Both the position numbers and the translations under genes were made by a program. The notes under the pieces were generated by a model. That model saw only the letters and a list, made by a program, of their open reading frames with translations, was not told the origin of the DNA and searched no databases. This document shows, piece by piece, positions 13,802 to 26,226 of a DNA stretch of 64,000 nt; the first letter of the stretch is position 1; each line of letters begins with the position of its first letter. The DNA is taken from contig JAKNDB010000105.1 of the NCBI GenBank assembly GCA_024305405.1, forward strand, positions 496,001-560,000. The letters run 5' to 3'. Source of the DNA: Dirofilaria immitis. Taxonomy: Eukaryota; Nematoda; Chromadorea; Rhabditida; Onchocercidae.

Positions 13802-14041
13802 ATGCCAGCATTTTTTTGCCTATTTCATTATTTCGCTATGCGAATAGATAATGATATGATAGAGCAATACATCAAAAAAATTTTTTCAAATTATGAAAAG
13901 CGAAATAAATTAAAGGATGATAATTACATTAATATATATCAGAATAATATCGAAATAATTAGCAAAAAAAACCAATATGCGATAAAGAATGGATTTTCTG
14001 ACAATCCGATCGAAAGTGCTTTGCAATGCATTACACTTTAA
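13802..14041 (+). CDS. Unassigned 79-codon ORF
   Basis: A short open frame with a charged Lys/Asn-rich middle and an ordinary-looking end (DNPIESALQC). It could be a terminal exon or a relic. No family is recognised and no partner exon was found upstream. Confidence 0.18.
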   Translation: MPAFFCLFHYFAMRIDNDMIEQYIKKIFSNYEKRNKLKDDNYINIYQNNIEIISKKNQYAIKNGFSDNPIESALQCITL

Positions 14042-17000
14042 TCGAAATAGAAAATTGTAATAAATCATTAATTGAATAAAAATTATTTATTTCACTTGTT
14101 ATTTGTGTTTAATGAAATTTGTTAAATAGAATGTAATATAAATAATAATGGAGTATTAATAAGTAAGTATATTAGCTTAATTTTACATCATTCTGTTTAC
14201 AAATTCCATAAATATTCTATTACAATTCTGATTTATCTAACAACGATAAAATGACTCATCCAGAAGAAATAATTAATTAAAGAAGAGAATATTTACTTTC
14301 GTAGTTTTAAATTAAACGGAAAAAAGTCAGTTTATTTCTGCTTAATAGTTATGTGCATATGTATGAATGTATTTTTCTAAATTTTCCTAACAAAAAGTTT
14401 TGTTGTAAGTTGAATAATAAGAAAAATGTCGGATTGTTCTGCAATTCTTTTTACTTAAAATAATTAAATTTATTTTCTAAGGCAAGCAATAAAAAGACAT
14501 TGAGCAATATTTATCATCAAATGTTCTTGTTGATATTATAGTATTATTTTCAAAAAAAAATACCATTTTGATTCTTTTAATTGAAAGAATATATTCCCTC
14601 GAAAAATAAGAAATATTTGCATGACTTTTATTGAAATCTTAAATGTCCATTTTCAAGTAATCCATAAATTTAAACAAGTGCAAGTTCATGAATATATTAG
14701 CAGCAACTTCTCTACAATTGCACATCAATCCAAAAAAAGTTTTAATTGCTTTGCTTAATTAACAATTAAGAACTATAAAATTTGCTTTTCGCTATTACCT
14801 TGCATATTCTTTAACCAGTTATTGAAATCGTTTACAGAAGTAAACACAGGTAAGCTAAGATCTCTATCAAAGAAATGCAACAATTAAAGAATTTTGTCAC
14901 ATTGTCATATAGCAAACGATTTTTGATTTTTTTCTTTTTATCCACATTTATCGTACCTTTTGGCCAACCTGTAACTCATTTTAAATAAGTCAAGACATTT
15001 TATAGTCATCATGGCAATTGTTGTTGTCAGTTGAAGTCTTCTTTTTGATTTGAACAAAGCTAAGTAATATTTGAAAGTGTTGAAAAGACATTTGTAAATA
15101 ACGCAGTCTTAATCGTATTTCAATAATAATTTCAATATGATGATCTGAAAGAAGTTTGCTATTATCAAAAAGCTGGATCTAACTATAATACTCTAGAAGA
15201 AGCTAATCAACAATCATTTTGTTATAAAATGGCTTTAATAACAAAACATTTTCAAACTTAAAATTTCAAAAAATTTTTTGGGATTGATTTGGAACAAATA
15301 CGCGTTTCTTAAGGTATGATTTTACATGTAATTGTTTTTATGTCTATCACTGGCAGTGAAATTGAGCATTTTATTATATGTGTTTGTTCCTAAAATATCC
15401 ATAATTGCAACTTATCGCGAGAAGCCAATTGATCGATTAACTATTATATTTATTTAATCCATTCATTTTCTCATACATTTCTTTTATTATTTGATTTATG
15501 ATATCTTTTGGATATAAAAAAACCTGTTGAGTGAAATTCAAAAATTCGGTATTAAAGCTAACTTTAAAAACTAATATTAGCGAAATTGAAAAATGTACTT
15601 GGAAAAATTTCATAAAATTTGTTTTTCATTTCTGGGAAATCAAAAGAGTATATTAAGTATTGATGAAACAGAGACCCTTCTATGTGAAAATTAAGCATAT
15701 TACTAAATTATATTGATCTCGGAAGAAATATATAATCAGATTTCTTTTCTTGATAATGTCTTCCTTTGTATTATTCGATTTTGCCATCGCATAAACTCTG
15801 AAAATGCTCGTTTCTTTTCCATGGGAACATTACATTCCATATATCCTTTATTATATTAACTTATTGCCAACTTCCAATTATGTAAGAATTATCTGTTATC
15901 AAAAGGGATGAATATCTGTCTGCTATTGAATTGCAAGAAGAAAAGAATAAAAAGGTGAGAAATGTTAATATAATATAGAAAGATTATTTATGAATCCATT
16001 CTTTCTATTAAACAATTTTCATTTGCATAAATATAATCGCCAAATTTTAATGAATTGCCTGTTTTGATATATAATTTAATTGAACAGTTTTTAAAAGAAA
16101 GAAAATCTAAAGTAATCGAAATGAATTAAAATGATGATAATGGTTAGTATCGGAGCAGAGTTTATTAGAAAATTAAGATTTGAAATAGTTGCATTGTGAC
16201 TGAAGAAAGAAATAAGTTCACAAATATGCTTACATTTTGAATCGATTATTAACTAGATCCCTTTTTCTTCGAATTGTTGAAAATGTATTTTTGACATTTT
16301 AATTTAATTTTTATTAATTAAATAAATATCACCGAAGAAAATTTTTACTGCGGCAGTCTCTATAAAAAGTATTTCCGATATAATGCACCCGCCATTTAAT
16401 TGAAAATTTAGAAGCTTCATCTTTAGATTCTTGGGAAACCAAAAAAGAAAAAAGTTTTTCTGCAGATAATGTATCACATTGATTTATCATTTTGATATTA
16501 TTTTTGTCAAAACCTATTACTGAAGCATTATCAAATGCTAATAACTGAGATTATAATTCCTCATAACTTCGAATAGTGAAGAAAGAAATGCTAAGATGTT
16601 TCAAAGCTCATCAGCTTAGTGAAACTATCTAAAAATTATGCTGAAATGGATTAGATGTGTAATTAAAATTTTTCTAGTATTCGAAGAGATAAAAATCCAT
16701 AAATATAAGGTTCCAAGAATAATTTAATACGAAATGAGCTAAACGAAATTAAAATTCTTTAATTTCAAAATGAGTTTGAAGTATGACATTCGAAAAGCAA
16801 TATTTCATCATAACTTATAATCAAATTAATAATAACAAATAGCAAGAACTAAAAAATAATTACTGATGGCTCTGTTTAAAATAAAAACATCAGAAAAGGA
16901 TGGTTCTTTCCTTAAATTTTTTAAAAACATAATGTAGCATATTTTATTCAAAATTTATGTACTCAAACTTTAAAAAGTCATAAAATTGGAAAATAATTTA

Positions 17001-17748
17001 AACAGGAAAATAAAAGCTGATATCATAAATTAGAGCAAAGAAATAATATGAATAATATTCTTTGGAACTAGAAATACATGAAAGATTATGAAATTTATTG
17101 CGAACTAGAAAACACGAAGTTTTTTCAAAGATTTTGAATAACTGCAATAACTTCACTAGCAAGTTAAATTTTCCTTAAATTCCAACTATTTCTCTTCTTT
17201 TCTATCCCAATATCATTGAGATTACTAATCTCATAAAAGATAAGCAAGGAATTTTTTCAAAAAATTTTATGTCTAGGTCGTAAAAGTTTCGAAATAACTT
17301 GCCATGCAATGAAAACTTTATAAAAGTATTCTAAAAATTTATCTCTTCAATCGCCTCTGTAATTTTATAACAGAACAGACAAAATTATGAAAAAGATTCA
17401 AATGAAAAAAATTATTCTCTTCACTTGAATTCTTTTTTCGCGTCAAAAAGTATAAATTTTTGTAATTCAGAAAATATTTTTTTCGATTATTTTTAATAAG
17501 AGTTAGATTAATTTTTTATTCTTTGTATTTTTTTTTTTAATTTTCTGATAAATATAAACAAAAACTGGTCAGAAAAGCAATGAAATTATGTAAAGAGTTT
17601 GTTGAAAATAAAATGAAAATAAATCCTATTGATATATAATTAAACAAAAAACAATAATATTTCTGGTATTTCACTGATATTTAACATTAAGAAATTGGAA
17701 ATGTTAATTTAAAAATTTTTCAGAAATTTGCCTCATATGCTACTATTG

Positions 17749-17749
<1 letters not shown>

Positions 17750-17805
<56 letters not shown>

Positions 17806-17822
17806 CATTATTATCATTATTA

Positions 17823-17865
<43 letters not shown>

Positions 17866-17882
17866 CATTATTATCATTATTA

Positions 17883-17975
<93 letters not shown>

Positions 17976-17987
17976 ATTATTATTAAT

Positions 17988-18019
<32 letters not shown>

Positions 18020-18031
18020 ATTATTATTATT
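17750..18031. repeat. (ATT)n microsatellite, about 280 bp
   Basis: A long trinucleotide array, mostly ATT. Two ATC-interrupted blocks (attatc three times, near 17803-17826 and 17863-17886) are spaced 60 bases apart, which suggests a higher-order duplication inside the array. It lies a few hundred bases downstream of the srx receptor gene's stop codon. An open frame of poly-Tyr across it is an artefact. Confidence 0.97.
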
Positions 18032-18419
18032 CTGTAACAGAAAACAATCTAACTATTTTCTCAACTACATCATCAAACATTTGCTCAAATTATAATCATC
18101 AATGCAACAATTTTATCAGTCTAGCATTACTTAAACAAAAAGAATAATTTAGGCAATAATTGTGCTAATGCATTTATAGATAGAAATATGAAGAAGTTTG
18201 GAAAGGACAGTTTAAAAGAGATATTATAAAATGATAATTTAGTCATTTATCATGATATAATGAAACATAATGGAAGAGAACTAGCTGCTAGATTGAATTT
18301 GAAGAAATATGAAATCCCCTATTCATGCATGTCTTTGTAATGATTCAAGTTTGTTCGCTTTTAATTTACTTTCGTGATATAGATGCAACCAACGTTCTTG
18401 AACATTGATTGCATGATTG

Positions 18420-21400
18420 TTATAGATTTTTCTGCTTGCTGCTGACATAGCAATTGTCACCATTGGAAGGAAGCTCTTTTGCTGACTTCTTTATGCGAGT
18501 AAAGATATGATGATTGAATGCAGTCATAATAAATCTAAAAAAATGATAAATCAATAATCTCTTATTTGTTATGGTAAAAGCAGGCTAATTAAGCAAGAAT
18601 TTCCCCGTCTTATATCCTCAAATTCCCTTGAAAATATAACATGAATACTCGCTGAAAGGATCGAAATATTTTCTTTGGAAATGAATAAAAAGATGACAAA
18701 CCCATCAATGGTATGCATAGATTCCCAGGCACCAATATTTAGCACAAACATGGATAATGGTGTTGTGGCTTGTACCGCGACACACCAAAAACATAGAAAT
18801 GTCAATACGAGAGCTGTTTCTGAACAAACAGACTGAAACTATCACGGCTTATCAATGATAGATGATGGAACACAGTACAGTTCATCGGATCAAGCAGAAA
18901 AATTTGTTATTCAAACATTAAAATAGATTGAAATGCAAAGATATTTTTTCTATACGATGTAAACAAAGAGACAATAATGAAACACTATCATTATGCCTGA
19001 GGTTATTTAAATGACGAAGAAATCAAATCACCTGAATGAAATATCGAATCTCTTGTGTTTTGCGCTTACGGCTTATTTCTTCGCTACCAAATGAAATCTG
19101 GAAAATGAGATAGTATAATTTTTGTAAACATCAATTCTAATATCAAAAGCTTATTTTCATCTATTCACTATACTCTTTAATACTACAAATGAACAGTGCT
19201 TTGATTTGATCCATGAAATTAATCCATCATTCTTATCTTCATTCAAACAAAATTTTATTATAATGGCTTGCAATCATTGAAATCAATGTTTACTATCTGA
19301 TATTTTTATCAGTCTGATAAATATCTCTGTCATATGTTTGTCATTTGCACAATTTATTCACTGCGTCTCTCGCTGTGGTAGTTGTTGATGAAGCATACGA
19401 GTTGATTGTTATTTTTAAAAGTTCGCTTTTTAAAGTTTTCATCTAAACTTCTCAATTTTATTTCACCTCCGATCGCTGCCTTTATCTCCTCATCTGAGAC
19501 ATTACTTTAGTACTATTAATTCAGTGCATTTTTCCAAATCTTAGCGATTTTATATTCTCATCAGTTTCCTGTTTTTTCCTAATGAAAGGTAAGAAGATAT
19601 TGTTGTAAAAGGTAAAGTCCTAAGTCTAAAGAGCTAAATGAATCGAAACAATTATAATGATTCCCAATTAATTTGTGTGCTATGTTAAAAGTAACCTTAG
19701 AAATTTTTTCAGCTTGTAGAACGTCAATATATCGAGTAATACGACGAATATCACAAATGCCAAATTTATATAAAACTCATAATAAACAGAAATGATTTGA
19801 GCGCATAGAGCATCAGAATAAAGAAATAGCATCGCATCACGGTCAAAAAAATAATGGCAACCTTCTGAAATAATATGAATAATTAAATCTTCCAGAAAAT
19901 TTTGCTGATATAAATTTTCAAAGATTTTTATATATTTTCAGAAGATATTAATTTACAAATTTTATGATTTTCTTGTTAAGGAAAGTTCTTATTTTTTTTT
20001 TAGATAAAATTTTCTAATCAAAAAGTAGGTATGGAAGTTTCTTCTAAAATAATGAAAAATTTACCAAACTGATAAGCACAACTTTGGATAAAGGAAAAAA
20101 TCCATATTAATGCAATCCATTTAATTGTTTTACGATCACTGAAGTACATTCCGTATGAGAATGGCTTCGCAATAGCGATATAACGATTTAGGCCAATCAA
20201 TACATGCGTATAAATTGCAGCGTAATAAAATATAATCGTTGCTTGGCCGATCGTATAAGCTAATCGTTCGTTTTGCATAAATTTAGGCATAGATTCAGGA
20301 GTTCTAAATATTTTTTTTTCAAGCTGCAATACGTTACTTCTCAGGATATTACAGCATATCTCACTGATAAGCACTGTTTGTCTTTTTAAACTGCGAAAAA
20401 ATTTTAATAGAAAACAGGATAATTTTTTTATTAAACTGACTTATGTCATGGTTGCTTGCTATAAGATCATCAACAAAAATAATCAACTCCTTATCATTTT
20501 TCACAAATTCATTATGAAATGAGCACAGATTATTTGTATATAAATTAATAAGCTAAGTTTATTTTCTTGCAATTTGAACTTTAATAAATTTTGTTTTCAT
20601 TCCTCTAAGTAATTAAGGTTTAATTTCAGTAAACTTAAGCTCTTGCAAAATATTATTTGATAGCTAATTATCAAGCCTTAAAAATGCGTGGAATGCAATA
20701 AAAACTTAAAGTATTGTTTTATATATTCTTTTAAACATAATGACAACTAGATTATTAACTAATATTTCAATAATCAAATGAGCGTTGTCTTCAGTCATCA
20801 ACGATATCAATTACTTTTAATGACGTAATTTGGACACCGTAAGATTCATAATCTAAGAACTAATTTAATATATTTTTACGTCTTATTTCCCGACCTCGAC
20901 AATTTAGCTCTCCACATGTTATCGATATCATAATAACTTATGCAAACTTTACTTTATTCTATTTTTGCATAAAATTTTGCCCAGTTGACCGGCAAATTTC
21001 TAACAAAAATTTTATGAATATAGCAAAATAAAATATAAATTTTTAATGGCAATAGTGATGCAAAATAAAATAAGCATTCAAAAAATTTGACGGAATTCTG
21101 TAAAATTTCTTTAATTCATCATATATTTAAAAAAATATTAATTAAATATATGTGATTATCTAATTATATTGGATAATTGGTAAAAAAAATATGATAATGC
21201 TGAAATTTAAGTATATTGAAGATATGATTCACTAATACAGTAGATTTCAATCTCTCAAGGATTTATCACTTTATTAAAATAATAAAAGAGTTTTCCAAAT
21301 AATGTTCATCATTTCAAAAAGTTTCAGTAACTTCTAGAGATAGAAATCTTTGAAAGAAAAAATCAGTTATATATTTGGATCGATGTTTAAAGAGTCACGA

Positions 21401-24108
21401 ATATTTCTATGTCTTTGAATGAGAAAAGCAAGGTATTCAAGAGTTATTTACGAGAATTAGTACTTAATACTTATAATCAACGGAAATGAAAAAATTTCGT
21501 ACTGACCTAATATGTTGAAGTGAGCAATTAATACATTGCATTTTCTATATATAAATAATTTAGTTCAGAACACAGCATTTATTTTGCGACATTCTGATAA
21601 AAGTGATGTAGAGATATTGTATGCTAATTTATTCCACGGTAGTTTGATTAAAATAACATGCAATATGACGTTGCAACGATTATATCAAATGTACCGCAAA
21701 TAGTTTTGCTGCAGATTTTTGCTCTTGAGAACTATTGAAAGCAGAAGCTATCGACCTATTCCGTATATATGTTTTTTCCAAAGTATTGAAAGCAGGTAAG
21801 ACAGAAATTTTGACAATAACTCCAAAAAATATTTTCACACTTTAATTTGACATGAGCATAAATCGAATATATTGAACTAAATAAGCATCAATTCTAAATA
21901 ACAGTTTTGAAATAGATTAGTTTCATTTGAGAAAACTTTCTTATTTCGTACGAGGAAAAATAACAGTTTTATTATACAAGATTTTTATTCTTTAATTTGG
22001 AAAATTTGGACGATATTAAATTTATTGGTGCAAAGAAAGTAATTTCTAAATTACTGTTAGAGAAACTATTTTTCAGTGATATTAGTTGGATCAAGAAGGC
22101 GAGGTTCAAAATAAACAGAAATTTTCTTTCTACCGATTTATTTTAAATTTCCTTTGACCTATTTTCCCAGTAGTTTATCCATCTAAGTTAAAAAATTTGA
22201 CTCAAACTGTTACTGCTTATTAACCATTAAGAACTGTCTTACTTTCAATAGTCTAGTTTAGAAAATCTACGTAATGACTTGAATCTGAATCGGTTATTCT
22301 CTGATCACTAGTGATGTTACAGGTTTTGAAGACGCAAAATTTAAGTTTAAATTTACAAATTACAGTTATATTGATTAGAAATTTAAAAAGAAGCCAATAA
22401 TGGCTTGCAAAAACAGGTGAAGAAGATGACTATATAATTGCAAGATGATTGTAAAAATGCAATGAAAAAGTTAAAACGAAAAACCCAATGCAACTATAAA
22501 CATCATAATTTGCTTGAAATTAAGCTAGCTTATAATACTGATAATGAATAAGTCACTTATGAAAAAAATTCCTCCTTCATAGAAAAATTAAAAACTTGCT
22601 TATTATTAATCAGTAATTCTATCTTCTTAACTAATTAGAAATTGGTATTGACTTTTAGTTTTCAATTTTCTCATATTTCTATCGTCTTCAAGTATAAAAT
22701 CATTAGCAATTTACTTGATATTAACTAAAATTTTAATAGAAAAAAATTCTGACGGGAAAAAAATTTTGAAACATTTCATAAATAATTAGGTATTGGTTGC
22801 AACAAGAAAAAGTAACTTTTAAGTCTAGCTTTCCTATTTCCTCAAAACTTAATTTTTTTTCTTTACTTTCAAATGCAAATGAGCCATTCCTTTAATTACT
22901 TATCTTTTCCATTTAAATAGCAATAAATGGTAGCTTTTTTGAAAGAATTAGAAATTTTAAAATTTAGAGAAATTAATTCGGATTTTTCGAGAGATACTCA
23001 AATATAAAACATATCCACTGTTCATAACTTTTATTTTTTTTTAAATTTTTTCTATTCCTGCGCTCATTCATAAAGTTTTAGTAGACAATCGTTTTGTTTT
23101 TATAAGTGCGAATCATTTAAGACTTTATTGAGAAAAGGTTGTAAAATTAAATTGTCTTAAACTATCAATCAAACTACTTGATTAATAAACAATAGATTTT
23201 CTGTAGTGACATTTACATCTTTTATTTCTTTTTATATTTAAGACTTCTTATGTTTGTTCCAATTTATGTTATTTTTAATAAAATGGCAATTATAACAATA
23301 CAGGGGTGTTTTTCTTTTGATTAAAATAATTACGAATTTATGTAATAACAATAATAATAATAGCAATTTACATAGCGAAAGGAACTATGAAAAGAATGAG
23401 ATAAAGATGAATATGATAAAGATGAATATGATAAAGATGGATATGATAAAGATGAATATGATAAAGATGAATATGATAGAATTAACATATCCACTGTATA
23501 AAAATTTTGCAAATTTGATTCTGTTAAATTTGTTCAAAACTAATTTTATTTTTTAAAAAAAAGAAATCGAATAACAATATGATAATGAAATATGTCTTAG
23601 AAGGCTCATTTTGCCATCACCATCAGTAGCATTTATTGCTCATTTCATATATATACGGCATAAAATGCATAATGGATGATAAATTAGCTTACAAAATAAA
23701 CTGAATTGGGACCCATGTGGCGAAAATAAGCAGTACACCGACGTCACCAATAGCATGCGACATGCAGGCATAACCGAAAGCATTTTGCAAATGCTTCGAA
23801 CATGCAATGATAGCTATTGCAGCACCATTTGTCATGATACCTATTATTGCGAGCTGCAATATAGAATTTCATTTTGCATATAAGTAGCATCATAGAAAAA
23901 AATATTGCAAATAAATATGATTAGGAGAATATGTAATCCTTGTAGACGTAACTCTATTACAGCCAGACAACATCGCAACATATCTCGTTAATGCAGTGAC
24001 ACAGAATTTGAGTATTTTCCGTTATTTTGTTCACTTTCAATTATTAGTAACAGAAACCGTAAAGCTGATCGCAGCGGCGTAAATTTCATTGGGTCGGTTA
24101 TCTTGCAT
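18420..24108 (-). CDS. srx-type chemoreceptor GPCR, complete
   Basis: Seven exons: 24058-24108 (ATG), 23693-23853, 20065-20303, 19696-19864, 19032-19083, 18702-18832 and 18420-18534 (TAA). They join in phase to give 305 residues. The protein has seven hydrophobic segments. Family marks are NAFGYACMSHAIGD in TM2, GLNRYIAIAKPFSY at the end of TM3, CHYFFD in the second extracellular loop, DILTFYKL after TM5, EIRYFIQ before TM6 and the ESMHTIDGF block in TM7. These fit nematode Srx receptors, which are thought to act in chemosensation at the cell surface. The second intron is about 3.4 kb and holds one copy of a 312-bp inverted repeat. Exon five uses a weak acceptor (ttggtag). A better TTTTCCAG lies 16 bases upstream but needs one more A in the A6 run near 19708, so the true junction may differ by five residues. 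Confidence 0.88.
20584..20895 (+). repeat. Inverted repeat, left copy (312 bp)
   Basis: This segment reappears as its reverse complement at 25824-26135 with the same length and about three mismatches that I could see by eye. It lies in the large second intron of the srx gene. No terminal inverted repeats, ORF or obvious target-site duplication is visible. Confidence 0.95.
23399..23480 (+). repeat. 15-bp minisatellite
   Basis: Five to six tandem copies of a 15-bp unit (ataaagatgaatatg) with one base change in the middle copy. It lies in the long srx intron. The frames across it (MIKMN repeats) are not supported as coding. Confidence 0.93.
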
Positions 24109-26226
24109 TATTGTTCAATGTCATCTAGTACAACGCCATTTGAAAATCCCAAGGATGATTCATTCCTAAAAAATATAATTAATAATTGTGCAAATTTTAG
24201 ACCTGAAATTAAAAAGAGTACACATAATGCATCTACAGCTCGAAAGTCTATATCATTAGGTTCGAAAAAGTTTTAATTTAATTAGTGTATTTTATTACGA
24301 AACCAGGTTACCCGAGAGAGAAATAAAAAATTGGAAATGATGTTTTCTATATTCGAGAAAATATTTCTCGCCATTTCAAAAATCGAATTGAAATTTTTAA
24401 ATATTTAAAAGATTATTTAAAAATACAAAACACCAGACACAAATAAAAAGGATAAAAATTTGAAGTTATAAAAGAAGTGATACATGTAATCAAAAAATTC
24501 ATATTTTTATTGAAATCTGGAAAATCATTGTTGTTCGAAATGTTTGAACATAAAATTTAAATGCGAATAAAACTATTTATCATCTAAAAAGACGATTTTA
24601 AAGTCAATATTATTATTAAAATTTGATTGCTTAAGAAGCGTGAATGAGAAATAGAAGAGTTTGAGATTAAAATATAGTGTACACCTGCTTTCTGGAGTGC
24701 TTGATTATAAAAAATTCATAATCTATAAAGAATGAGAAATCATTGCTTTATACGGTATATCTTATTTCAAAATTTTATTATTTGAAGTATTAATATTTTA
24801 AATAAATTCTTTTTGTGAAAAATTTTTTACACTTCTTTCTAGTATCGTTGTTAATCTATTTTCTAGAAAGTGTCATGAACAAAAGCTAAATTGTTGAAAG
24901 TTATTGAAAGGTAATTTTTTTCAGATGTAATTGGTTGATTTGTATGAAGAAAAAGAAAGTAGTGAATTAATCAAGCATAAATCAACAAAAGGATAAGATT
25001 CATGTAAAAATAAAAAGAGCTTAAAAATGATCAGCAAGAAAATTAAGCCCAATTATTTCAAATAGGCAGAATGGCCTAATTCCTATTTATTAATGCCTTT
25101 TTGTCTTTTTAGATGCTAAGTAAATAGATGATTTACTTATCATTTAAATTGTTCTTTAGCTTAATGACAAATCTATATCACTTTGTCAATAAAAACTTTA
25201 CAGAAAATTGATTAACGGAAATATTAAAAGAAGCATAAATTCTTGTTATTCGTTCGATTTCGACAAAAACTTGTTTACGTAATACTACTTCTGCACAAAA
25301 TCGATTCTTTCCTTTATTCATTTCCGCATGTTAAATAATTTAATTATCGTCATCCGTTATTATTAGATTTAACCTTGAAAAATGGAGTGAATCCAAATCC
25401 AATATTTGAATTATCGAACCACCAAATACAGAACGTACTCAGAAAGTTATTCATTTAAATATTTAGGCAAAAAAGCAGTTGGTTGATCTATTGTGAAAAT
25501 ATATGATCTTAGAACTTCTTAAAAGCAACTGATTTTTTTCAGCGAATTGTTCGATTATCCTATTATCGAGCATGTCATTTTAAGAAGAAGATAACTTTTG
25601 TCGAATTTTTAAGCAAAAATAAATTTATAAAAGATAATTTCATATAACATTTGCATTTCAATATTAAATACAGTGAAATTTTTATAAATTGAAAAATATT
25701 GCAATTGGATATTTCTGCGAATAATTGAAATGAACAAAATTATATGCAAAAATTCAAGAATTATATAAAATATTCGCTGTTATAATATTGACAATAGATG
25801 AAAAATGACGGAACCTGCGAAGCGGTCGGGAAATAAGACGTAAAAATATATTAAATTAGTTCTTAGATTATGAATCTTACGGTGTCCAAATTACGTCATT
25901 AAAAGTAATTGATATCGTTGATGACTGAAGACAACGCTCATTTGATTATTGAAATATTAGTTAATAATCTAGTTGTCATTATGTTTAAAGGAATATATGA
26001 AACAATACTTTAAGTTTTTATTGCATTCCACGCATTTTTAAGGCTTGATAATTAGCTATCAAATAATATTTTGCAAGAGCTTAAGTTTACTGAAATTAAA
26101 CTTTAATTACTTAGAGGAATGAAAACAAAATTTATATAAGTCGGCACGTGCTAATTTTTTTCTTAGAAAAAGTTATTTATACTTAAAATCAACTTAAAAA
26201 CTAAATTTGAGAGGTTTTTGGAAATT
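24109..26226. other. Intergenic region between srx and BAR genes
   Basis: This interval separates divergently transcribed genes, so it should contain both promoters. No exon was recognised. Its only clear structure is the right copy of the 312-bp inverted repeat at 25824-26135. Confidence 0.5.
25824..26135 (-). repeat. Inverted repeat, right copy (312 bp)
   Basis: Reverse complement of 20584-20895, starting GGTCGGGAAATAAGACG and ending near ACAAAATTTAT. Identity stops sharply on both sides. The near identity points to recent duplication or gene conversion. Confidence 0.95.

Larger units (their letters stand above)
6440..18419. other. 12-kb gene-poor AT-rich region
   Basis: No recognisable gene, tRNA or transposon was found. 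Unassigned ORFs are at 9266-9466 (-), where a fragment reads like protein (EDFWQQFIASHWTVPAYMN); at 11967-12317 (-), 116 codons and Lys/Ile/Phe-rich; and at 13802-14041 (+), 79 codons ending NPIESALQC. None has a known motif or clear exon structure. They may be gene relics or chance ORFs. A small direct repeat (acataatgttaagcag twice) lies near 7921-7957. Confidence 0.5.

Noticed and set aside
17728..17970. 80-codon ORF of almost pure tyrosine
   Set aside because: It is a translation of the ATT microsatellite, not a gene.
23317..23556. ORFs with MIKMN or SYSSL repeats on both strands
   Set aside because: They translate a 15-bp minisatellite inside an intron.
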